Source: Segatella copri
GTDB taxonomy: Bacteria > Bacteroidota > Bacteroidia > Bacteroidales > Bacteroidaceae
Length of the DNA stretch: 64,000 nucleotides
Assembly: GCF_009495355.1 (NCBI RefSeq)
Contig: NZ_VZAD01000013.1
Coordinates: 62,001 to 126,000, forward strand
Direction of reading: 5' to 3'
Part shown: piece by piece, positions 19,624 through 27,769 of the stretch
How positions within the stretch are numbered: position 1 is the first letter of the stretch
Layout: each line of letters starts with the position of its first letter
Notes under the pieces: model-generated
What the model was told of the DNA's origin: nothing
What the model saw: the letters and a program-made list of their open reading frames with translations, nothing else
Databases searched by the model: none
Made by a program: the position numbers and the translations under genes

Positions 19624-20963
19624 AAATCATCATTGCTGGCGCATACGCCATCGGAACGCACCTGGCGAGACTCCTGTCACGCAGCAACGAGGAGATAACA
19701 CTCATCGACGAGAGCGAGGAGCGGCTGGCAAGCATCGGCTCCGACTGCGACCTGCTCACCATGGTGGGAAAGCCTACAAGCCTGAAGATATTGCGCGATG
19801 CGGGAACGGCAGACGCCGACCTCTTCATCGCTGTCACGCCATTGGAGAGCACCAACATCACTGCCAGCATCCTGGCGAAAAACCTGGGAGCCAAGCGAAC
19901 GGTGGCACGCGTGGACAACCCCGAATACATGGATCCGCAGGCACAGGAGTTCTTCCAGGGACTGGGCATCAGCAAGCTGATATATCCAGAGATGCTCGCC
20001 GCTGTCGACATCAACAACGGACTGAAGATGAGTTGGGTGAGACAGCGATGGGACGTGCACGACGGCGCCCTGGTGATGCTCGGCATCAAGCTGCGACAGA
20101 CCTGCGAGATACTGAACCAGCCGCTCAAGGACATCAGCGGCCCCAACGACCCCTACCACGTAGTGGCCATCAAGCGAGGCGACGAAACCATCATCCCCGG
20201 CGGTAACGACGAGTTGAAACTCTACGACCTGGCTTACTTCATGACCACTCGCAACTATATTCCCTACATCCGAAAGATCGTGGGCAAGGAGCACTATGTG
20301 GACGTGAAGAACGTGATGATTATGGGCGGAGGACGCACGGCAGTGAGAGCCGTGAAGAAAATGCCCGAATACATGGAGTGCAAAATCATCGAGAAGGACG
20401 AGGCACGGTGTGAGTACCTCAACGAAATACTCGACGAGAACAAGACGCTCGTCATCCATGGCGACGGACGCGACATCCCGCTGCTCAACGAGGAGGGGAT
20501 ACGCAGCACGCAGGCTTTCGTGGCGCTGACGGGAAACGCAGAGACCAATATCCTGGCATGCCTCACAGCCAAGCGCATGGGAGTGAGAAAGACCGTGGCT
20601 GCCGTAGAGAACGTCGACTACGTGAGCATGGCTGAGAGCCTCGACATCGGAACCATCATCAACAAGAAGGTGATTGCCGCCAGCTACATCTATCAGATGA
20701 TGCTCGACGCCGACGTGATGAACGTGAGATTCCTCATGAATGCCAACGCCGACGTGGCGGAGTTCATCGCCAAAGAAGGATCCAAGGTAACCAAGAAGCC
20801 TGTTAAGGATCTGGGAATGCCCATCGGCGTGACCATCGGCGGACTGGTGCGTGGCGAGGAGGGAATGCTCGTTTCGGGCAACACGCAGATTGAAGCGGGC
20901 GACTCGGTCATGGTATTCTGCCACAACATCAATATGAAGAAGATAGAAAAATACTTTGTATGA
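19620..20963 (+). CDS. trkA: Trk potassium uptake regulator TrkA
   Basis: The 447-aa cytoplasmic protein has two RCK modules, each with a Rossmann NAD(H)-binding part and a TrkA_C part: [19 protein letters not shown] opens the first and [16 protein letters not shown] (about residue 233) the second. TrkA gates the TrkH potassium channel in response to nucleotides. It overlaps dxs by 4 bases and is followed by trkH after 69 nt, so the two Trk parts are made together. Confidence 0.96.
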   Translation: MKIIIAGAYAIGTHLARLLSRSNEEITLIDESEERLASIGSDCDLLTMVGKPTSLKILRDAGTADADLFIAVTPLESTNITASILAKNLGAKRTVARVDNPEYMDPQAQEFFQGLGISKLIYPEMLAAVDINNGLKMSWVRQRWDVHDGALVMLGIKLRQTCEILNQPLKDISGPNDPYHVVAIKRGDETIIPGGNDELKLYDLAYFMTTRNYIPYIRKIVGKEHYVDVKNVMIMGGGRTAVRAVKKMPEYMECKIIEKDEARCEYLNEILDENKTLVIHGDGRDIPLLNEEGIRSTQAFVALTGNAETNILACLTAKRMGVRKTVAAVENVDYVSMAESLDIGTIINKKVIAASYIYQMMLDADVMNVRFLMNANADVAEFIAKEGSKVTKKPVKDLGMPIGVTIGGLVRGEEGMLVSGNTQIEAGDSVMVFCHNINMKKIEKYFV

Positions 20964-21032
20964 TGGGAGGAAATGGGAACTTCCATTAACTTCTTAAAAC
21001 TTCCCTCACTTGAGAAAACTTGAACAGAAAGA

Positions 21033-22490
21033 ATGATCAACTGGAAACTGATATACAAGGTTCTGGGGCAGTTGCTCTTCATTGAGGCTTCACTGCTGCT
21101 GCTCAGTCTGCTGGTAGCTGTCTACTATCAGCAGGAAGACATCTTTGCCTTCATCGTGGCAACGCTGACCACCATTGGCGGAGGACTCATCCTGAAATGG
21201 CGAGGACACGGAGCCGACAACTCCATGTCGCGACGCGACGCCTATCTCGTTGTCTCGCTATCGTGGATTATCTTCAGCCTCTTCGGCACGCTGCCCTTCA
21301 TGGTGAGCGGCTACATCAACCACTTCACCGATGCCTACTTCGAGACGATGTCGGGATTCACCACCACCGGAGCCACCATACTCGACGACGTGGAGTGCTT
21401 TCCGCACGGACTGCTGTTCTGGCGATCACTCACACAGTGGATAGGCGGACTGGGTATCGTGTTCTTCACCATCGCCCTGCTGCCATCGCTCGTAGGCGGA
21501 CAGACCAAGGTGTTTGCCGCCGAAGCCACAGGCCCTATCAAGACCAAGTTGCATCCACGTATCTCCACATCGGCAAAGTGGATTTGGAGCATCTATCTCA
21601 TGCTCACCATCGCCTGCATTCTGTCGTATTATGTGGCGGGAATGGGACTTTTCGACAGTTTCAACTATGCCATGACGACAACGGCAACGGGAGGCTTCTC
21701 CACCCACAACACCAGTACCGAGTTCTTCCATTCGCCATCGCTCGAATACATCTGTACGTTCTTCTGTTTCCTATCGGGTGTCAACTTCACACTGCTCTAT
21801 GCCGCCGTCATCAAGTTTAAGATCAAGGAACTGTTCCGCAACTCCGAGTTCCGATTCTACATCTTCCTCGTCACGGTCTTCAGCATCTTCATTATGGTTG
21901 AGCTCATCGTGATGCGCAACTACGATATAGAGCACGCCTTCCGCAGCGCCATCTTCCAGGTGGTTTCGTTTATCACGACCACTGGTCTCTTCAACGACGA
22001 TGCCGCACTCTGGCCTCACGTCACATGGGTGGTGCTGTCGATGTGTATGTTTATCGGTGCCTGCTCGGGCAGTACGAGCGGTGGACTGAAATGCATCCGT
22101 GGCGTCATCCTGCTGCGCATGGTGAAGAATGAGTTCCGACAGATATTGCACCCCAACGCCGTGCTGCCGCTCAAGATCGACGGGGTGAACGTGCCCATGC
22201 AGAAACGCGTCACGCTGCTGGCGTTCCTCACCATCTACCTCATCATCTGCGTCATCATCTCGTTTACGATGATAGCGATGGGAATCGACAACACCAATGC
22301 CATCACCATCACGCTGAGTTGCGTGGGAAACGTAGGACCAACCTTGGGAACAGAGATTGGACCCACCATGTCGTGGAGCGAACTGCCCGATCTGGCCAAG
22401 TGGTTCTGTTCGCTCATGATGCTTATCGGCCGTCTGGAAATCTTTACCGTACTCGTGATCTTCACACCAGCCTTCTGGAAGGAGAATTAA
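21033..22490 (+). CDS. trkH: Trk-type potassium channel TrkH
   Basis: The 485-aa inner-membrane protein is the ion-conducting partner of TrkA. It has the four pore loops of the family: SGFTTTGATIL, ATATGGFSTHN, SFITTTGLFN and SCVGNVGPTLG, set among about ten hydrophobic helices. Length and order are typical for TrkH/KtrB. It closes the dxs-trkA-trkH run; a stretch of GGTAAAAA repeats follows before manA. Confidence 0.95.
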   Translation: MINWKLIYKVLGQLLFIEASLLLLSLLVAVYYQQEDIFAFIVATLTTIGGGLILKWRGHGADNSMSRRDAYLVVSLSWIIFSLFGTLPFMVSGYINHFTDAYFETMSGFTTTGATILDDVECFPHGLLFWRSLTQWIGGLGIVFFTIALLPSLVGGQTKVFAAEATGPIKTKLHPRISTSAKWIWSIYLMLTIACILSYYVAGMGLFDSFNYAMTTTATGGFSTHNTSTEFFHSPSLEYICTFFCFLSGVNFTLLYAAVIKFKIKELFRNSEFRFYIFLVTVFSIFIMVELIVMRNYDIEHAFRSAIFQVVSFITTTGLFNDDAALWPHVTWVVLSMCMFIGACSGSTSGGLKCIRGVILLRMVKNEFRQILHPNAVLPLKIDGVNVPMQKRVTLLAFLTIYLIICVIISFTMIAMGIDNTNAITITLSCVGNVGPTLGTEIGPTMSWSELPDLAKWFCSLMMLIGRLEIFTVLVIFTPAFWKEN

Positions 22491-22640
22491 AAAGGGAAAA
22501 GGTAAAAAAGTAAAAAGGTAAAAAATAAAATCAACATGACATAAAAAAATAAGTGTACTCCGCTCGTTATTTGTATAGTAAATACTCAACTATAACAAGT
22601 GTGGAGCTAAAAAGCAAAAGAGTAAAAAAAATTATTCTAT
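22491..22640. repeat. A-rich GGTAAAAA-type repeat patch between trkH and manA
   Basis: Short direct copies of GGTAAAAA and AGTAAAAA lie just after trkH (22491-22530) and again at about 22610-22630. The same words form the large hairpin after manA, so the manA gene is framed by them. Confidence 0.55.
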
Positions 22641-22662
22641 TTGGCTATAAATTACTGACACA

Positions 22663-23625
22663 ATGAAACCATTAAAATTTGAGCCCTTACTGAAGTCTAC
22701 CATCTGGGGTGGCAACAAGATAATCAACTTCAAGCATCTCAACCTGCAGCAGGAGAAAGTAGGCGAGAGCTGGGAAATCTCTGGCGTGCCAGGCAACGAA
22801 AGCATCGTGGCTGACGGCGAGATGAAAGGCAAAAGCCTCAACGAAGTGGTCGCCGAACAGAAAGACCGTTTCTTAGGCAAGGAGAACTATCAGCGATTCG
22901 GCAATGAGTTTCCGCTGCTCATCAAGTTTATCGATGCCAACACCGACCTCTCCATTCAGGTGCACCCCAACGACGAGATAGCGCACAAGCAAGGCAAGGA
23001 GCGCGGAAAGACAGAGATGTGGTATGCCCTGCCATGCGATCCCGAGGCCAAGCTATACAACGGTCTGAAAATGAAGATCACACCCGAAGAGTACAAGCAG
23101 ATGGTAGAGAACGGCACCATTACAGATGTCCTGGCACAATACAAGGTGAAGGAGGACGACTGCTTCTTTATCCCTGCAGGCAGAATACACACCATCGGAA
23201 CGGGTTGCTTCGTGGCAGAGATACAGCAAACCTGCGACGTGACTTACCGCATCTACGACTTCAAGCGCAAGGACAAGGACGGCAACTACCGACAGCTGCA
23301 CACCAAGGAAGCTGCCGAGTGCATCGACTACACCGTGCTGTCCAATTATCGACAGGAATACAAACCTGTGAAGAATCAGGGTGTCAGCATCGTGCGCTGC
23401 CCTTATTTTTACACCACTGTCTACGATCTCGACGAACCTATGACGCTCGATTACTCTGAACTCGACAGTTTCGTGATTCTCATCGGCCTGAAGGGCCAAG
23501 CCACCATCACCGACAACGAGGGCAACACCATCACCTTACAAGGCGGAGAAAGCATTGTGATTCCTGCCTCTACCCAGACTTTGAAGGTAGAGGGAACATT
23601 GAAGTTCCTCGAGACATACGTGTAA
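22663..23625 (+). CDS. manA: Class I mannose-6-phosphate isomerase
   Basis: The 320-aa zinc enzyme interconverts mannose 6-phosphate and fructose 6-phosphate, linking mannose use with GDP-sugar synthesis. It begins with the family's KPLKFEPLLKSTIWGG, shows the metal-site segment SIQVHPNDEIA and the later PAGRIHTIGTG, and has the short form length of the Bacteroidota/Firmicutes ManA group. A cupin-like C-terminal strand region follows. No close operon partner is visible. Confidence 0.93.
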   Translation: MKPLKFEPLLKSTIWGGNKIINFKHLNLQQEKVGESWEISGVPGNESIVADGEMKGKSLNEVVAEQKDRFLGKENYQRFGNEFPLLIKFIDANTDLSIQVHPNDEIAHKQGKERGKTEMWYALPCDPEAKLYNGLKMKITPEEYKQMVENGTITDVLAQYKVKEDDCFFIPAGRIHTIGTGCFVAEIQQTCDVTYRIYDFKRKDKDGNYRQLHTKEAAECIDYTVLSNYRQEYKPVKNQGVSIVRCPYFYTTVYDLDEPMTLDYSELDSFVILIGLKGQATITDNEGNTITLQGGESIVIPASTQTLKVEGTLKFLETYV

Positions 23626-23633
23626 TTTTTAAA

Positions 23634-23731
23634 GGTAAAAAGGATTTCTAAAGGTAAAAAAGTAAAAAGGTAAAAAGAGCCTTCTTGCTGATAAAGTATT
23701 TACTTTTTTACCTTTAAAAATCCTTTTTACC
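23634..23731. terminator. Large A/T-rich hairpin after manA
   Basis: Two 33-nt arms (23634-23666 and 23699-23731) are complementary with one mismatch and enclose a 32-nt loop. Both arms are built from GGTAAAAAGG-like words, and more such words continue to about 23790. It can terminate transcription from either side, and its size also fits a small non-autonomous repeat element. Confidence 0.6.
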
Positions 23732-24011
23732 CTTATACTTTTTTACCCTTTTACCTTTTTACCTTTTCTACCTTTACTTTTTTTATCTATCCTATATCGC
23801 AGAAGGCCTCATAAATCTTTGTACCCCTAAAACTGCATCTCAAAGTAGTGTGGGCTGCTTTTGGATTACATTACATCCCTCCAACATTATTTCAGAATCA
23901 AGCATATAAGGTATATAGGATAAAAAAGTCATTTCATTCTACCTAAATAGGATTTTGCCTCTATTTCTATAATTATTCGGTATTTTTTTTGCTTATTTCA
24001 ATAGCTTTTAT
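23732..24011. other. Non-coding region upstream of leader RNA A
   Basis: A+T-rich sequence of about 280 nt with pyrimidine-rich runs. I see no gene. Transcription of the next unit seems to start at its right edge. Confidence 0.4.
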
Positions 24012-24019
24012 TATTTTTG
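24012..24019 (+). promoter_or_regulatory. Promoter -7 element of the TerB/SPFH/FtsK operon
   Basis: TATTTTTG matches TAnnTTTG and is followed by CA. It stands immediately before the structured leader and more than 410 nt before the first start codon, which implies a long untranslated leader. Confidence 0.65.
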
Positions 24020-24432
24020 CAAAACAGTTCTGTACTAAAAGTATGGCGACTGTAAATAGCCCTACGCCGAAGTCGCTTGAAAAAGTGACGGTTGGTAGAG
24101 GGCAAACATAAGAAAAGCGTTATTGGCGCTTGGTTTTTGACCTTTGGAACTTAGGACACTCCAAATCTCACGTCAAAGAACCTCGCAACGATGATGCCTA
24201 TGGGTATGTACATACATACCTTCCATAAGTCAGCTCTATGGGGCTGACTCTATGGGAGTGTATCTATACATATCGGCGTGGGGTCTCGTTGCTTGTTCTG
24301 ACGTGAAAGGCAAGTCCTAAGGCCTCAAAGGTGGAGCAAGCAACAATAGGCTTCACGCTTTTTCGTGCATATTGGCACATAACCCAATCTTTAACCGTCT
24401 GAATTGGAGCCATAGGACATATTGTTGTAACT
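24020..24432 (+). promoter_or_regulatory. Candidate structured leader RNA, copy A
   Basis: This 413-nt leader folds by eye into a series of helices: 24059-24103 (GCCCTAC with GTAGAGGGC); AAGCG/CGCTT (24115-24119/24127-24131); TTTGAC/GTCAAA (24136-24141/24172-24177) with TTTGGA/TCCAAA inside; GCAACGA/TCGTTGC (24185-24191/24286-24292) enclosing a branched part with hairpins GGTATGTA/TACATACC and AGTCAGC/GCTGACT; CTTGTTCT/GGAGCAAG (24292-24299/24333-24340); and GGCTTC/GGAGCC (24349-24354/24406-24411) with CAACAAT/ATTGTTG (24341-24347/24421-24427) ending 5 nt before the ATG. Copy B at 57603-57985 on the other strand has the same order. The last helix could hide or free the translation start. The pairings are hand-drawn. 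Confidence 0.7.
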
Positions 24433-25413
24433 ATGTATTCAAAAGAATTAGAAGAACTTATTGACAGCGTACTTGCTGATGGTGTAGTAACAGACCAAGA
24501 ACGTGCCGTACTTCGCAAGCGAGCACTCGCTTGTGGAGAGGACCCAGATGAGGTCATGATTGTGGTAGATGGTCGCCTTGCTAAAATGAAGAAGTCAGCA
24601 AGTCCTGCAATTCCAGCTACCGAAAAACGTGGGAACATCGTGAAGTGCCCTCATTGCGGAGCTCCGATTGAGGCTGGTGCCGTGAAGTGTAAGGAATGTG
24701 GTTATGTCTTTACTAACGTCAAGGCAAATTCTTCCGCAGAAAAGTTAGCGAACAAACTTGAGGTTTTGGTACATGCCTCATACGAAGATGAGTCTGACAG
24801 AGGCGAAGCAATGGCTAATATTATTAGAAACTTTCCTGTTCCTACAGCAAAAGAGGATCTTTTAGAGTTCATTGCAGCATTGTCTCCAAAGACAAAAGTA
24901 ACAACATCAAATGAGAACGAAAGTGCTTATTATTTACCACCAGCATATGATGCGAAATTAAAGGAATGCATATTGAAAGCCCAGGCAAGTTTTCCTGATG
25001 ATCCTCAGTTACAGTTGTTGGTTCAAAATGCGACCAAATTTTCATCTAGCAAATTTATAGCAAACCATAAATCATTGCTTATTATAGCAATCATTGCCAT
25101 TCTCGGCCTTGGAGGTTGGGGACTTAATGAATATAAAGTCGGTCAAGCAGAATCTCTCTGTAAGGAACTTAGCTCTAAAATTGATGAATTGCCTATTCCA
25201 AATAAAGACAATTGCGAGGAAGCTGGAGCTGCTTTAATGAAAATTCATTGGACAGGAGGAGATGGCAATTTCTTTACAGGAGAGCGAACATATCGAGATA
25301 GATTCATAGAATACAAACAAGAATATGCCAAAAGAGTAGGTCAAGCATATGAACAGGCTGGGAAAGAAGTGCCTGAAGCATTCGAGTACCCAGAAATAGT
25401 TCTTCCTGAATAG
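24433..25413 (+). CDS. TerB-like N-terminus, zinc ribbon and membrane segment protein
   Basis: This 326-aa protein has no exact family that I recognise. Residues 1-50 form an acidic helical segment (LADGVVTDQERAVLRKRALACG) like the DG..(T)..E repeats of TerB-type domains. Residues about 74-97 are a zinc ribbon with CPHCGAPIEAGAVKCKECG. A single membrane helix (SLLIIAIIAILGLGGWGL) lies near residue 220, followed by a short outer part. It is the first gene after leader RNA A, as another TerB-like gene is first after copy B. It may be a membrane-bound sensor for the system; this is inference. Confidence 0.75.
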   Translation: MYSKELEELIDSVLADGVVTDQERAVLRKRALACGEDPDEVMIVVDGRLAKMKKSASPAIPATEKRGNIVKCPHCGAPIEAGAVKCKECGYVFTNVKANSSAEKLANKLEVLVHASYEDESDRGEAMANIIRNFPVPTAKEDLLEFIAALSPKTKVTTSNENESAYYLPPAYDAKLKECILKAQASFPDDPQLQLLVQNATKFSSSKFIANHKSLLIIAIIAILGLGGWGLNEYKVGQAESLCKELSSKIDELPIPNKDNCEEAGAALMKIHWTGGDGNFFTGERTYRDRFIEYKQEYAKRVGQAYEQAGKEVPEAFEYPEIVLPE

Positions 25414-25447
25414 CTTACCATTAGGATTTTAAAAGTAAATATTTATT

Positions 25448-25684
25448 ATGAGATTTGAATATAGATTTGTTGATTCTAAGCAAAAAGAAGAAATCGGAGA
25501 GCAAAATGCCTCAGTAATTACAGAATTATTAGACACTGTCATTAATGAAACTGCATTAGAGGCCTCTATAGAACTTAATAGTTTTGATATACATATTGCC
25601 AATTACAATATGTTATCTTACTATGTAGATGTCATCTCTGAAAATGCCAATAGATTCAAAACTGTTTTTATAAAGCTTTCATAA
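25448..25684 (+). CDS. Small hypothetical protein (78 aa)
   Basis: The frame fits between its neighbours in the plus operon, 34 nt after one and 13 nt before the other. The acidic protein has no signal peptide, membrane helix, cysteine or family motif that I recognise. The alternating polar and hydrophobic pattern suggests a small alpha/beta fold (FDIHIANYNMLSYYVDVISE). Its place argues that it is real and belongs to the same system. Confidence 0.6.
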   Translation: MRFEYRFVDSKQKEEIGEQNASVITELLDTVINETALEASIELNSFDIHIANYNMLSYYVDVISENANRFKTVFIKLS

Positions 25685-25697
25685 CACATACCTATCA

Positions 25698-27044
25698 ATG
25701 GGATTCTTTAGTAAAATACTAGGCGGAAATGATAGTCAGACTATTGTCCGCTGCGATGAGGCGGAGTTCCTCATCTGGAAATATCAAGGAGGTGCCGTAA
25801 AAAGCGGCACTTCCATCATTGTGAAAGATGGCGAGGTGGCTGTATTGGTAGGCTCTTCACAGACAACAATCGAAGGACCGGCTAACACGACAGCCAGCGA
25901 AGACCTCAGCGAAGTGTTTTTCATCAACCTTGCTGGCAGTAACGTAGTACGCTTTGCCGTTCCATACTTTGGCGTTAACGACCCACGTTATCCAGATCTC
26001 AATGTACCTGTGGCTGTACGTGGTTCTATCAATTTCAATATAGAAGACTACAAAGGATTCATTCGGATGCATCGACTTGTAGGCTTTGACATGGAAGCAT
26101 TTCAAAAGAAGATAAAGGATGCTGTAATAAAATATGTAAAGTCTGTGGTAAGCAACATTCCAACAGACCACAGCATCCCTGTCGTACAGATGGAAAAGAA
26201 GATACTGGAGATAGGAGAGATTCTGAATCAGTATCTCAAACAGAGACTGGCTATAGATTTCGCTATCAACGTGCGTGCTGTAGACCTCAATGCCATCGAG
26301 TATGATGCAGATGACGAAAGCTACAAGCAACTCCGAGCATTAACACAAGGACAAGCTGCAGAAATGTCTCAGACCCAGCATAAGATTAACATGGACCAGA
26401 TGAAAGCTCAGTCACAGCTCAACATCGATGCCATGCGAGAGACCCAAAAGCAGGACCTATACAACCGTGGTGCAAACCTCGACATGGATAGACAGATGCG
26501 TGCCCAGGACATCAAAGACCGTGGTGAGAAGATGCGCATCCAGCGCGATCTTGGCGAAAAGGCTTACAATGCTCAAATCGACGAGATGCAGAAAAGCGGC
26601 AGAATGGCAATGGGTGGCATGCCTAACATGGGGCAACCTGTAGGAGGCTTCAATCCTTCGGGCATCAATGGCATTAGCGGACCTAAACCTGCCGCACAAA
26701 TCGGTCAACCTTCTGGCATCAACATGAGTGGTGGCATCAACTCAGGCACCCCTACTCCTCCACCTGCCCCACAAGTTCCACCACAGATACCACAGGTGAG
26801 CATCTATGTAGCCATCGGTGGTCAGACACAAGGACCATTCGACTACAATATGCTGAAAGAAATGGTGAGAACAGGAGGACTTACCGCACAGACTTTGGTG
26901 TGGAAGGAAGGTATCAACTGGACACCTGCAATTCAAGTTCCAGAGGTAGCATCCATCTTGAATGCTCCCCAAACACCACCTCCACCAACATCGGCCGTAC
27001 CTCCTACCCCACCAACACCTCCAGGAGTACCACCAACGCTATAA
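25698..27044 (+). CDS. SPFH-domain protein with C-terminal GYF_2 domain
   Basis: The 448-aa protein starts with an SPFH/band-7 domain of the 'virion core protein'/YdjI type (MGFFSKILGG...EAEFLIWKYQGGAVKSGTSI). A helical, M/Q/R-rich stretch (about residues 215-305) and a P/G-rich linker follow. The C-terminus is a GYF_2 domain (IYVAIGGQTQGPFDYNMLKE...VWKEGINWTPA) and a proline-rich tail. SPFH proteins form oligomeric membrane microdomains, and in Bacillus the YdjI type works with the PspA stress system. The same GYF_2 domain begins the PrsW-type protease of the minus arm (45525-46556), which ties the two arms together. Confidence 0.87.
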   Translation: MGFFSKILGGNDSQTIVRCDEAEFLIWKYQGGAVKSGTSIIVKDGEVAVLVGSSQTTIEGPANTTASEDLSEVFFINLAGSNVVRFAVPYFGVNDPRYPDLNVPVAVRGSINFNIEDYKGFIRMHRLVGFDMEAFQKKIKDAVIKYVKSVVSNIPTDHSIPVVQMEKKILEIGEILNQYLKQRLAIDFAINVRAVDLNAIEYDADDESYKQLRALTQGQAAEMSQTQHKINMDQMKAQSQLNIDAMRETQKQDLYNRGANLDMDRQMRAQDIKDRGEKMRIQRDLGEKAYNAQIDEMQKSGRMAMGGMPNMGQPVGGFNPSGINGISGPKPAAQIGQPSGINMSGGINSGTPTPPPAPQVPPQIPQVSIYVAIGGQTQGPFDYNMLKEMVRTGGLTAQTLVWKEGINWTPAIQVPEVASILNAPQTPPPPTSAVPPTPPTPPGVPPTL

Positions 27045-27056
27045 ACATACAAGGAT

Positions 27057-27758
27057 ATGAATAGCTATTTATCAGATTTAGAAAACATAATCATCAATGC
27101 TCAAAGCGGGGGACAATCATTGTCCTTCGCCTTGAAGCCATGCGCTACCGAAAAAAGCGTCTTTGACAAAGAGGTCAACATAACACCATTGTGGCTTATC
27201 CGAAAACAAGAAGCAGAGAGAAAGGCTAAGGAAGAGACCGAACGCACAAGACTTCAACAGGAAGCCGAACGTAAAGCCAAAGAACTTGCAGAAGAAAGAA
27301 TAAGACGAGGAAGCACAGAACCTGTAGACCTCGGATTGTCTGTACTCTGGGCTTCCCACAACATAGGTGCTCGTAGCAGTGAGCAACCAGGTATTTATGC
27401 AGCATGGACAAGCAAGAAAGAAGCTATCAATATGTGGGGGGAAGATTGGAGACTTCCTACCCAACAGGAAATGACCGAACTGATGCAGAATTGCCAATGG
27501 ACATGGACAGTAATCAATGGTATGCCAGGATTCCAAATAGTGGCAGCCAACGGCAACAACATATTCCTACCAGCTGGTGGTTCGTGTGTTGCTCAGCAAT
27601 ATGATTCTTATGGAATGGCTGGACGCTATTGGAGCGACACTTCGGATGCACAATATGCCGACCGTGCCATGTATTTGGAGTTTAGCCAATATACAGGAAA
27701 CCTGTTTAGCATAGCCAAGGCTATGCAGATGGTCATACGACCAGTAAAGAACAGATAA
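27057..27758 (+). CDS. Coiled-coil protein with FISUMP/DUF1566-like domain
   Basis: The 233-aa protein has a short N-terminal part, a K/E/R-rich coiled coil at about residues 45-85, and a C-terminal domain of the Bacteroidota FISUMP/DUF1566 type: VDLGLSVLWASHNIGA, WGEDWRLPTQQEMTEL and YWSDTSDAQYADRAMYLEF. Such domains are usually found in secreted proteins, yet no signal peptide is visible, so this copy may be cytoplasmic or exported by another path. It sits 12 nt after the SPFH gene and 11 nt before the FtsK-type ATPase. Function unknown. Confidence 0.75.
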   Translation: MNSYLSDLENIIINAQSGGQSLSFALKPCATEKSVFDKEVNITPLWLIRKQEAERKAKEETERTRLQQEAERKAKELAEERIRRGSTEPVDLGLSVLWASHNIGARSSEQPGIYAAWTSKKEAINMWGEDWRLPTQQEMTELMQNCQWTWTVINGMPGFQIVAANGNNIFLPAGGSCVAQQYDSYGMAGRYWSDTSDAQYADRAMYLEFSQYTGNLFSIAKAMQMVIRPVKNR

Positions 27759-27769
27759 CGAAAGAACCA

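Noticed and set aside
24012..24432. Retron or diversity-generating retroelement RNA
   Set aside because: No reverse transcriptase gene occurs in the window, and both RNA copies sit directly in front of genes in the sense orientation.
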